Assembly (NCBI GenBank): GCA_000733355.1
Contig: JNVV01000045.1
Location: 5,845-23,807 of the forward strand
Direction of reading: 5' to 3'
Source: Falciphora oryzae
Taxonomy: Eukaryota > Ascomycota > Sordariomycetes > Magnaporthales > Magnaporthaceae
DNA: 17,963 nucleotides
The translations under genes were made by a program, and so were the position numbers. Shown here piece after piece: positions 8,339 to 17,621 of the stretch. Below the pieces are notes generated by a model. The model was not told the DNA's origin and did not search any database. It worked only from the letters and a program-made list of their open reading frames with translations. The first letter of the stretch is position 1, and each line of letters starts with the position of its first letter.

Positions 8339-9733
8339 ATGCCTAAAAAAAAGGACTGGGGGTCGTTTACGAAAAAGTTATTTCGCCTAACAAAAAACGT
8401 GTTAAAAAAGCCTACCGAGGCTAACCCCGCGGCAGAAAATACGCCGTCCTAACCTACAAACCCAGAAAACGATATCGAGTCCGAAATCGAGGTCTTTTAC
8501 GAGCCTAACGTCGCGCTCGCGAAGCAAAAAACCAACCCCGATCACCCGCTCCAAAGCGCAAAGGAGCAATTACAACAAAAAGAAAACCAGGCGCCTAAAT
8601 CAACAAACGAAAACCTAGTTAAGGATAACAACCCAAATACAACCATATTTGGTCAAACCCCCTCCCCGCCTGCCCAGCAGGCCGATATAGCGGCGGTTAT
8701 CGCCGCCGTTATATCCCAATTCCGAACCTAAAGCGCCTCCATCTCCCGCCAATTTACCCCAGCCGAAAGCGTTTTTAAAAGCATAGCGTTCGTGCCTATT
8801 AGCGTAGCCGCCCTCCCAGCCTTTAAAACCTACGACGACAAAGGCGGCATAACAACCAAAAACCCAAATTACAACTTGAAAAATAAACGCACCGGAATGG
8901 AACCTAACGCCTTTAACGGCGATAAGGACGAGTTTACCAGTTGGGTAGTCCGTTTGGCCGACAAATTTATAAAAAACAACACCACCTTCAAAAACGAACG
9001 CAATCGTATGGCTATAATTTATGCGAATACGACCGGAAATGCCAACTTCTTCCTTAAAGCCCGATATAACCCCTCTTTTAAAAACCCGTTTGCCAACGCG
9101 TCAAAAATGGTAGCCACGCTCGCCGCCGTTTATCACGACGCCCATCAACCCACCAAAACTTAAACCGAACTTAACAAAATAATATACGACCCAGCTAATA
9201 AATCCATAAACATCCACCAATTCATCGCAAAAATTAACGTACTGGCCAACCGCGCCAACATTATTATAAAAAAACGCAAAAGTATTCTTTTCAAACATAT
9301 TCCCCCAAACCTCAATCCCCGCCTGTTTAACGATACCAAGGACCCTAACATCAACTACGAAATGTTTACCCGTAACGTAACCGGCGCCGCCCTAGCCCAT
9401 TATCGTACCCACCTAATTTGCAAAAAAAAACAAACAAAAACCCCGGAAAAGAATAACAAACATCGCGAACACCGTAGGCGCAAATTCCGTATTCCCGACG
9501 TACTTAAAAATAAAGCCCTTAAAAAAAACACCGAACTGGCCACGCCTAAAACGAACGGCGCTTACTACGCCTACGGCGGACAAAATCATCTAGCTCAAAA
9601 TTGCCAAAAAAAGAAAAAAATCGCCGCAATTTTCCGCCGCCTCGAAACAAAAAAAGCACTACTTAACGAAAAAAGCGACTTAAACACCAGCGAATCGATC
9701 TCATCGTACTCGGCATACGAATCAAAAAATTAA
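8339..9733 (+). pseudogene. gag of the gypsy element, with stops
   Basis: Capsid/nucleocapsid precursor. The frame opens at ATG 8339 (MPKKKDWGSF) and runs to TAA 9731-9733, about 464 codons, interrupted by TAA at 8450, 8729 and 9161. The capsid region covers roughly 8880-9420 (for example GDKDEFTSWVVRLADKFI near 8920). A CCHC zinc knuckle near 9560-9604 reads YYAYGGQNHLAQNC: the first two zinc-binding Cys have become Tyr, the change expected from TGC to TAC, while His and the last Cys remain. The frame is offset from pol, with a candidate frameshift site at its end. No indels were found. Non-functional. Confidence 0.88.
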
Positions 9734-9761
9734 ATAAACCGCCGGAAATCTTTTCGGCGGT
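9724..9761 (+). promoter_or_regulatory. Candidate -1 ribosomal frameshift signal between gag and pol
   Basis: In the gag frame the heptamer A AAA AAT (9724-9730) immediately precedes the gag stop TAA (9731). It fits the X XXY YYZ slippery pattern. Seven bases later a hairpin begins: ACCGCCG (9738-9744) pairs perfectly with CGGCGGT (9755-9761), and inner G-T and A-T pairs extend it. The pol frame lies in the -1 register and is open through the overlap. Slippery site, short spacer and GC-rich stem are the textbook arrangement, but the A run could have been lengthened by G-to-A mutation. Confidence 0.5.
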
Positions 9762-12700
9762 CCAAATGCCTAATATAGCTAAAATCGGTAATAAAAATCA
9801 ACCCTCTTTCCTTTTTAAAGCGCAGCTCCAACGCAGCGGTCTTAAAATCGATCTCAAAGCACTTTATAACACTAAAACCACAGCCCACCTCCTTACTAGC
9901 TACAAAGCAGCCGCTTTTGCTAAAAAGCACCTTGGAGCCGAGGTCAAACGGCTGTTTTAACCCATTACCTTTTCCGATTTCCGTAATCTCCCAATAACAA
10001 ATATAACCCACATCCTCATCGCCACTTTCGAAATAAACGGCCGCCGTTTCGTCAATTAAAAGTTCTAAATCGCAAATACTGGTTACGATATCTTCATAAA
10101 ATTGCTTTAACTGGCAAAAAAAAACCTTTTCCTCCGCCTATCGAAGCGGGAAATTATCTAACCCGACGCCCTACCTAATAACACCAAATTTTCCCCGGCT
10201 ATTACCATTTCCCCGTCTAACGGTCGCTTTAACGCCGTAGCTTAACGTAATACCCAACGGCGAAATCGCTTAATAAACCAGCAAATTAAAAAAAAACGTC
10301 AATCGCACCAAATTCAAACCATCCTCACCAACCCGGAACGGCAACGGCAACCTCAATCGCACCCCAAATCGGTAACCTTCTCCCTCCCCCCGCCAACGGA
10401 AATCCAAACTCTCTAAACCCAAATTGAAAACGACCCCCGCCAAAAAAGGTAAAAGTCTTTGCCCTTTCCGAACGCCCCAATTCCCTTCGAAAGCCCCAAA
10501 TCTACCGCTAAAATCCAAGCAATCTCGGTTAAACCCTAGCGAACCTTTTTTAACCAGCCGATTCCCTTTCCCGTTAACAAGGACCATAAGCATATTAAGC
10601 TCGTCCGAAGCCTAATTCCCCCGGAAATTGCTCATTTAAAAAGGTTCTTTTCCAAAAAAGCTTCCACCAAGCTTCCACCAAATCGACCTAGGCACAACGT
10701 AGTCCTCGAACTGGAAAAACCTTTAAAAAAATCGCCGCCTACCTACCAAACACCTTTCTCAATACTCCCACTCGAAAAACAAACCACCGACGAACTCCTC
10801 GCTTTCGGTTTCATTAAACCCTATATAGCCGACAAACCTGCTCCAAACCTTTTCGTCCCGAAACCACATTCGAACGAACGGCGTTTTTGTTAAAACTATC
10901 GCTAAATAAACAAATTTTTTAAATCCCGCTTCGTTTTAATACCCGACGTTAACGGCACGATTTCCAAATATAACAAAGCCAAAAAACTATCTAAGGTCGA
11001 TATTATCCGCGCGTTTAACCGATTATTAATATCGGTAAAATCACGGTACTTAACGGCTTTCCAAACACGCTAAAGGATATTTTAGTAAAAAATCCTCCCC
11101 TTCGAACTTAAAGTCGGCTCAGCTTAGTGGCAGGCGTTTATTAACGCCCAACTAAACGAACTCCTAAACGTTTTCGCGAGCGCGTACGCTAACGACGTCC
11201 TAATCTATTCGGAAAAATCTAACGAGGCCACGCACTAGGCTCATATCGAAAAGGTTATTTACCGGTTAAACCAAACCCACCTCCAAAAAAACATTAAAAA
11301 AAGCCGGTTTAACACCACAACATTGGAATACCTAGGTTTAATTATCGAAATCGGCCAAAACGTCCGGATAAACCCCATTAAAATAGCCGCCATTACCAAC
11401 TGGAAGTTCGAAAACCTTACTAACAAGTTTACGGTTAAATCCTTCCTTGGATTGTGCAATTACGTACGAATATTTTATTATCACGCAAACGACGGTGCCG
11501 AACCCTTAACACGTTTCCTTAAAAAAAACGCCACCTTCGAAATAGGGCCTAAACAAAAAGGCGCCTTTAAAAAAATAAAAAAGCTGGCTACCAAAACCCC
11601 GGTCCTAGCGTTTTTTACCCCGGGATTTCCGACACGAATCGAAACCAACGCGTCACGCAACGCCACAGGAGGAGTTATCTAGCAACAACAAAAAAACGGG
11701 ATCTGGAAACCAATGGGTTACTTTAGCAAAACCATATTTCTAACTAAACGAACGTACCCGATCCAAAATCGAAAACTCCTCGCCGTTATTCAAACGCTCA
11801 AGCACTTCGAAACTAAATTATAAGGATCAAAAATCACCATCGTTACGGATTACCAAGCCCTTATTCATTTTATAACCAAACAAAAGCTCGGTATCCGCCA
11901 AATAAAATGGAGCACGTATTTCGCTAATTTTAACTACTAGTTCCAATACCGCCAAGGCCAGAAAAATGTCGTTACCGATGCCTTATCCCGGAAAACGGTC
12001 GAATCGCCCACGGTTAAAGCTCGAAAGGCAAAAAAGCGTTTCCTTACGCTCGTTCCCCCTAAAAAAGTCTTAAATCCAGCCCTAAAAATGCTTAAAACTG
12101 TTCCGGCCCAAATCCAAACAATCACCTCAACGACTTAAAACATCCACAAAACCGACCTCGCTAAACTCGTACAACTCGAAAACACTCGGCAAAATCTAGG
12201 TCACTAAAAAAGCCGATTTATAGTACCGCCCCTAACGACAAACGGAAAAATTGCTCTTCGCACCGCGCTTATCCGCAAAGCCCACGCCCCCCCGATTTTC
12301 GCCCACGGCGGTTAAAACAAAACTGTCCGCCTCCTCAAAAGGGATTATTTTTAAAAAGGCATAAATAAAAACGTCCGCCGATATGTTAACAATTGCCACG
12401 AATGCCACCGCAATAAATCCAAACATAACAAAACACCTGGCCTATTGCATCCACTGCCCGTCCTCAAAATCGTTTAAAAACAAGTCGCTATCGATAGCAA
12501 AAACATGCCGAAAAACGACCACGGCTACGACTACGTTTAGGTTTTCGTTTGCAAATTTAGCAAAATTAAATGCACGCTTCCAAGCCACAAAACCGACACC
12601 GCCGAAGTCCTCGCGATGCGGTACTACCGGCAGCTGTACCGTATTTTAAATTACCCCTCCGTTTAACTATTAAACAACGCAGGTCCTTTTATTTCTAAGT

Positions 12701-13674
12701 TCCTCGCTAAACTTAACAAACTTACAAGCACGAAACACCGTCACGGTAGCGCCTTTCATCCGCAAACTTAAAGCGCAATTAAAATTACTAATACTAAATT
12801 GGACCAACAGTTACGGTTCTACGTAAACAAATACCAAAGGCAGTAAAACGTGCACCTTCCCGCCCTTAACTTTGCCCATAACGCCGTATAGCACTCGTTT
12901 TTAAGCATAGCCCCTTTAAAGGTCCTGCTAGGCTGCGAACCCCGGAATCCGCTATCTCAAAAATTGCTTCCAACCGACGTCAAAAACGAACGACAGCAAA
13001 AAGCCCTAAAGCTAATAAACTAAACCAAAGCCGTACAGGATCTGGCTTATAACAACGCATTAGCCGCACAAAAAGCCCAAAAAATCCAGGCCAACAAAAA
13101 GCGACGCCCGGTAAACTTCAAAGTCGGCGACTCGGTATTTGTTCGGAAAAAGGGTTTCACAACTGCAACGCCTACAACCCGCTTAAACTCTTAGTACGCC
13201 GGCCTATAAAAGGTGTTGGAAAAACGAAGCCACAGTTTCGTCCTTAAAATGCCACCGGGATACAAAGGCACGAATCTCTTCCACGCAAATCGACTTCGCA
13301 AATCTCCGAATGACCCGCTGCCGCAACAGCATCAAAAGCCGGAGCCCCTAAAGGATATCAACGGCGAACCAAAATGGGAAGTCGACAAGGTATTGGCATC
13401 CCGGGTTACCGGTAAAGCAAAAAAGCTGCAATACCAGGTTAGCTGGAAAGGATGCGACCCTAACGACGAATGGTATTTAGCAAAAAACTTTAAAAACGCT
13501 GCCACCGCGTTAAAAACGTTCCACCTAACATACCCAAAGGCCGCAGGACCGCCGGTTAACCTGCAAAACTGGATTAAAGCGGCAGCAGAGGACGTGCATC
13601 CGGAGGATCGGAACAATAACAACGTGGCAAAACATGCGGGAGTAACAAAAAAAAAGCCAACACGACACAAATAA
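9724..13674 (+). pseudogene. pol of the gypsy element (PR-RT-RH-IN-chromodomain), about 30 stops
   Basis: One frame throughout. Protease: DTG-type active site now NTK at 9868. Reverse transcriptase: begins near 10760; first catalytic Asp kept in KVDIIRAFN (about 11000), but the YADD box reads YAND at 11185-11196. RNase H: first catalytic Asp is Asn at 11647 (IETNASR). Integrase: HHCC zinc residues present (His 12283 and 12304, Cys 12394 and 12403). Its first Asp is kept (12493), the second is Asn (12676, NNAGPF), and the Glu position is Lys (12781). Chromodomain (about 13378-13500): WEVDKVL, LQYQVSWKG and DEWYL motifs. All these changes are G to A on the coding strand. The last 462 bp have no stop and are the best preserved. 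A chromodomain in this position is known in chromoviruses, where it targets integration to chromatin. Non-functional. Confidence 0.92.
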
Positions 13675-13720
13675 AGCTTCAAGCACCGCGTACGCGATAC
13701 TCGGGCTTAAAAAGGGGTAA

Positions 13721-13936
13721 TGTAACGCCCCAAGGCAGTTCACCGCACGCCGCAGGCATCCACGTAAGCACGCGTTACAAAATAGCTCGTACGATGAAAC
13801 GCCGCACCGCTTTTTCTACCGCATCGCGCCTTCGGCGCGCCGCGCCTTTCTTCCTTATTTCCTCCCCATAAAAGAGTCTTCAGTCCATAGCATCAATTGC
13901 ACCTGGCTGCGAAGCCTACGCTCCCTGATCGTGACA
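13721..13936 (+). repeat. 3' LTR of the gypsy element
   Basis: 216 bp, from TGTAACGCCCC to ATCGTGACA, followed by ACCAT. It aligns without gaps to the 5' LTR with 13 transitions and no transversion. Eleven of these are G/A and two are C/T as read on the plus strand. Confidence 0.95.
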
Positions 13937-14031
13937 ACCATGCAATACTCGGTCGTACTGCAGCGGACTCCCTGCTATCTTCCTCATCTCGCCCCGCCAC
14001 CTAACCGTCGAAACACTCCTTTTCCCCAGTA

Positions 14032-14075
14032 AGTCAAGTTACCCCCTGTCCGTTCACCCCCCCTGTCCGCCCACC
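14032..14075 (+). repeat. 5' TIR of the intact pogo element
   Basis: 44 bp, beginning AGTCAAGTTACCCCC; it contains the doubled CTGTCCG-CACC unit. It matches the reverse complement of 15846-15889 at 43 of 44 positions. Confidence 0.95.
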
Positions 14076-14176
14076 TGCGGTCCCACAACCCCGAATCGTC
14101 GCACGTACTCCAATTCTACGGGATTCCATCAATTTTGATCCGTTTTCCTTCCTTTTTGCTGCATTCGAACGCTGAG

Positions 14177-15787
14177 ATGCCAGAGAAACAGTATACGGAA
14201 CAAGAAATCGAACGAGCCGTCGCCGCGGTGCAAGCGAAAGTTCCTATCCGAAAGGCTGCCCGGACCTATGGGATACCAACGTCGACCTTACGAGATCGTT
14301 TAAAAGGCGCCCTACCTATCCGGCAGTCCCAAGAGCCTTTTCAGCGGTTAGGGCCGGCCCAGGAGAAGGGCCTGGCAGATTGGATACGCATACAGGCCTC
14401 CCTAGGCCTCCCTCCAACGCATGCAGAAGTCCGCTTTTTTGCGGAGGAGATCCTACGCCGGGAGGGCACCCAACAGGCCCTTGGGAAGCGCTGGATTAAC
14501 CGCTTTTTGCAAAGATATCCGGAGATCCGTGTCGGAAGAGGCCGGCGCATAGAGTCGGCACGAGTTAAAGGGGCTACTACTGCAATAATTAGGCAGTGGT
14601 GGGAATACCTCCAAATCCCGGAGGTGGCCGGGATCAAGCCGGAAAACACGTACAACGCCGACGAGGGGGGCCTCCAGGAGGGCAAAACGGGTAACGGGCT
14701 CGTCCTAGGCCTCGCGGAGGCCCGGCTTTTGCAAAGAAAAGAGCCCGGCACGCGCACTTGGACTTCGTTTATCGAATGCATCTCGGCCACTGGGGTCTCG
14801 CTTCCTCCCCTCATTATTTTTAAAGGAAAATACGTACAGGAACAGTGGTTTCCGGAGGATTTAGGCCAATTCAAAGGCTGGGAATTCACCGCAACGGATA
14901 GCGGGTGGACTACGGATCGCACGGCTATCGAATGGCTGCAAAAAGTCTTTCTCCCTCGCACCCAACCCCCTACCCCCGAACGCCGGCTTTTGATATTAGA
15001 TGGCCACGGATCCCATATAACCAAAGAGTTTATGTCTCTTTGCTTCCAAAACAACGTCTTTTTGCTTTATTTACCCCCTCATTCCTCGCACGTTTTGCAG
15101 CCTTTGGATCTATCCGTCTTCAGCCCTCTCAAACAGGCCTACCGCAAAATAACCGGCTCCCAGGCTTTATTTACCTGCTCAACTGTAGTGGGAAAACGTT
15201 TATTTTTGCAGGGCTATGCCTCTGCAAGATCACAAGCCCTTACCCCTTATATAATCAAGTCGGGGTGGCGGGCATCGGGCCTTTGGCCCCGGAATATCCG
15301 AAAACCCCTATCGAGCCGACTTTTACTCGAAAACTCCAACCAAAACAGCCAACGAGCCGGAATTCAACAATCTGCAGAGGATAACAGGGCCAAACAGCGT
15401 TCAAACGTCCCTATTTTGCTGTCCCAGGTGCCCTGGGAAACTCCCAAGCAGACTAGAGAATTGGCCTCCCAAATTAGCACCTTCAAGGCCCGGATTCCGG
15501 CAAGCCCTACGGCCCGACTTTTCCTCCGGAAAGTCCAAAAAGGCTACGAGGCGCGTGAATTCGAATTAGCTGAGGCCCTGCAAAAAATTAGGCGGCTGGA
15601 GGCCGAATTGGAGGCACAGCGGCCTCGCAAAAAAAGGAAGGTGGCCCCGGATCCCAACGAGACCTTCGTGAATATCCGGCGCGTTGCAAAGGCAAGGGGG
15701 CAAGTTGAGGAGGCAAATGATACAGCGTCTGAAACAGCGGAAGATTCTGATCAGGAATCTATATACAGTTGTATCGAGGTTAGTTAA
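14177..15787 (+). CDS. Fot1/pogo-family transposase, full length
   Basis: Cut-and-paste transposase acting in the nucleus at the element's TIRs. I place the start at the first ATG (14177, MPEKQYTEQEIE), giving 536 residues. The frame is open for 14 codons upstream without an ATG. Domains: psq-type helix-turn-helix at about 5-45 (IRKAARTYGIPTSTLRDRLKG), CENP-B-like helix-turn-helix at about 55-125, then the catalytic core. All three acidic residues are present: Asp162 in NADEGG, Asp275 in LLILDGHGSH, Asp311 in LQPLDLSVFSP, with 35 residues between the last two (DD35D, as in Fot1). The C-terminal part has a predicted coiled coil (about 455-485) and a basic nuclear-localisation-like RPRKKRKV (about 487-494). 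No stop, frameshift or transition-rich decay, unlike every neighbour. Unlike the other pogo copy, I see no C-terminal zinc knuckle. The first motif ends EGG rather than ETG or EKG, a minor variation. Confidence 0.95.
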   Translation: MPEKQYTEQEIERAVAAVQAKVPIRKAARTYGIPTSTLRDRLKGALPIRQSQEPFQRLGPAQEKGLADWIRIQASLGLPPTHAEVRFFAEEILRREGTQQALGKRWINRFLQRYPEIRVGRGRRIESARVKGATTAIIRQWWEYLQIPEVAGIKPENTYNADEGGLQEGKTGNGLVLGLAEARLLQRKEPGTRTWTSFIECISATGVSLPPLIIFKGKYVQEQWFPEDLGQFKGWEFTATDSGWTTDRTAIEWLQKVFLPRTQPPTPERRLLILDGHGSHITKEFMSLCFQNNVFLLYLPPHSSHVLQPLDLSVFSPLKQAYRKITGSQALFTCSTVVGKRLFLQGYASARSQALTPYIIKSGWRASGLWPRNIRKPLSSRLLLENSNQNSQRAGIQQSAEDNRAKQRSNVPILLSQVPWETPKQTRELASQISTFKARIPASPTARLFLRKVQKGYEAREFELAEALQKIRRLEAELEAQRPRKKRKVAPDPNETFVNIRRVAKARGQVEEANDTASETAEDSDQESIYSCIEVS

Positions 15788-15845
15788 ATTGAGGTAGAAA
15801 TTTGCAGTTGAATGCACTAGGTTTGGTCGGGATCCGAGTTGGTTG

Positions 15846-15889
15846 GGTGGGCGGACAGGGGGGGTGAACGGACAGGGGGTAACTAGACT
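15846..15889 (-). repeat. 3' TIR of the intact pogo element
   Basis: 44 bp, inverted match of 14032-14075 with one mismatch; followed by the TA target copy. Confidence 0.95.
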
Positions 15890-16480
15890 TACGCACCAGG
15901 CCACCGCTGCCGCCTGGTCCAGCTTGGCCTCGCCGATAACTGGTACACCACAAACATGCACGGAACGCGCCCTTTGCCACTTACAAATAGCTAATTGCTA
16001 GTTTTGGATCCCTCCGGTCTCTGCGGACTTGGAGGAAGGACATCCATCTATTCTTCTTTAAGCCTTATGCCTACAGCAAACCTCCGGCCCCTCCAGCCGG
16101 CTATTGCCTACCACTAACCCCACTAAACCAGCCACAAGGCAGGCCAGATTGGCTCTCGTAAGGAGGCTTGTCTAACGCATTATTTAAATCATCATGCATA
16201 TTAAAATTAGTTTTCGGCGATGCCGAAAAAAAATCAAGGAAAATGGCAAGGAGTAAGCCTTGGAGGTGACGCGGCCTATTACATTCGCTCAATAAAGCTG
16301 TCATATTCCTACCAATTATAGCAACATATCTACAGCCCAGCCTATTAAAAAGACTTTTCGAGCAATGGCAAAGCAGATTCACCTACCCCTAAAACTAGGA
16401 GGAGCCGCCTTTTAAAACTAATCTGTAAAATTACTAGCTCCACGGTTACATTGTGGAGGCTGTTATCAAAGCTGCGGAGT

Positions 16481-17621
16481 CATGTACTGGGCGTTGAACT
16501 AGGTCAGTAAACTAACACGAACCGCTCTCGGAAAATACTATAAATTCTCTTATGCTATTCGTGGAAACGGTAGTAAAACTGGGTCAAAAGCATTGTCGAG
16601 GTCCATATGGTCTTAACGATGTTGCAACGTAGCGGTTCTTACGGGGCCGGGTTCTCCGGCTGCCCTTTTGGAAAGTTGGCTGAAAAAGATAAAGAATGTG
16701 GTCGAAAGCTTGGCAAAGGAATGGGAGCGGCCAAAAAGTTGTATGAGGTAGGCGTAGCTGCCTTCCCGATATCTAGCCTTAAGTACAAATCAGGACCGCA
16801 CACAAGCCGAACCAGAATGAGATGCAATCATTTGGGAACGAGAGAAATAAAGACAGGTCTGAGATGTAAATAGCTAGAAAGTAGGAAAATAAAAAGAATT
16901 AAAAAAAAGCATCCTTTTTCACAGTTCAAAGCGGAATGTAATAAGCAGTTGACTTGCATAGATGTAAAGCAGCGTAAAAATAGGCAGGAGCCCAAGTAAG
17001 GGCAGGCAACGAGGTTGGCTGGCTGGGTGTGCAGGAGGAGGGGGTGGGAATTTTAAAGTGGATACGCAGTCGAATTAGAAAGCCCAATCGGGAAGCGCTA
17101 TACCCGAAAGAGAAGTGACCGAAAACGGAAATGCCGCTAAACCGGCGGGGGATTTTCCATGGAACAAGTTTACGATCGCAAATATCGAAACTCCGAGTTC
17201 GAGCGAAGCAAGATCGCGGGGAAGTCACAAAACATTCGTGGGGCCGATACCCTCGAAATTGGGGACACCGTCGCGCATCAGAGTTTTGTAATCTCAATGA
17301 CTCTGCTACTCTTCAGTTTCTTCACCAGGACCGTGAAGCTTTTCAAAGAGGCTCTAACCGGCCACGCCCCTTTTTTGCTGCTTGCACGCACCCCCACACC
17401 GATATCGGCCCACATGTAATTTTCTAAAACGCGCTCATATAAACGAACACGCTTTGCAATGCACGGCAAAAAATAAATAATAAAGGAGCGTTATTTTAAA
17501 GGCATTCCCAAGTGCAAATTAGCAATATATTAATAAAAACCCGGTGTTGAACCGCCAAACTATATAAAAAAAAGGGCACAGGCACGGCGTTGAGGCCGGA
17601 TATCTAGTACTTCAGAGGGGC
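16481..17621. other. Stretch without a recognised gene
   Basis: Several short overlapping frames exist, none convincing. An ATG frame at 16607-16873 (+, 88 codons) has no recognised motif. Overlapping plus-strand frames at 17131-17427 and 17159-17419 and a minus-strand frame at 17469-17278 share the same DNA and cannot all be real. 17470-17600 is A+T-rich with runs of A. Sequence style differs from the mutated elements to the left and might be old host intergenic DNA. Confidence 0.5.

Larger units (their letters stand above)
8003..13936 (+). mobile_element. Full-length Ty3/gypsy (chromovirus-type) LTR retrotransposon, mutated
   Basis: Two 216-bp LTRs (8003-8218 and 13721-13936) bound a 5.5-kb interior, with the 5-bp duplication ACCAT at 7998-8002 and 13937-13941. 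Interior order is gag, protease, reverse transcriptase, RNase H, integrase, chromodomain, the Ty3/gypsy chromovirus arrangement. The LTRs differ at 13 positions, all transitions. Across gag and pol I see no indel that breaks a frame, yet over 30 stops, so decay has been by point substitution. The coding strand is rich in A and C and poor in G. A polypurine tract (AAAAAGGGG, 13709-13717) lies just before the 3' LTR. I could not identify a convincing tRNA primer site after the 5' LTR. Confidence 0.95.
14030..15891 (+). mobile_element. Intact Fot1/pogo-type DNA transposon
   Basis: The element spans 14032-15889 (1858 bp), flanked by the TA target dinucleotide at 14030-14031 and 15890-15891. Terminal inverted repeats are 44 bp (14032-14075 and 15846-15889) with a single mismatch (AGTCAAG against AGTCTAG). 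Each TIR contains two 17-bp direct units, CCCCCTGTCCGTTCACC and CCCCCTGTCCGCCCACC, likely transposase binding sites. One uninterrupted transposase gene fills the interior. It sits in the right arm of repeat X. Near-perfect TIRs and an open gene indicate a recent and possibly still mobile copy. Confidence 0.95.
13942..16480 (-). repeat. Inverted repeat X, right arm (decayed coding sequence, split by pogo)
   Basis: Reverse-complement partner of 7480-8002, interrupted by the intact pogo transposon. Read on the minus strand with pogo and one TA removed, codons continue in frame across the site: GEAKLDQAAAVAWC is followed by VLGKRSVSTVRWRGEMRKI. A further open piece at 16382-16101 carries CHCSKSLFNRLGCRYVAI and FFSASPKTNFNMH. 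This arm is better preserved than the left one and about 175 bp longer between its homology blocks. Its innermost 90 bp (13942-14029) adjoins the gypsy target duplication. The protein family is not recognised; no catalytic motif is visible. Confidence 0.65.

Noticed and set aside
14341..15054. Long minus-strand frame opposite the intact transposase.
   Set aside because: Shadow of the transposase gene, which has clear domains and catalytic residues.
16607..16873. 88-codon ATG frame in the right-hand stretch.
   Set aside because: No recognised motif, and another frame over the same DNA looks equally protein-like; not enough to call a gene.
17131..17469. Overlapping plus- and minus-strand frames of 60-100 codons.
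   Set aside because: They are mutually exclusive and none shows a recognisable domain or a clear start.
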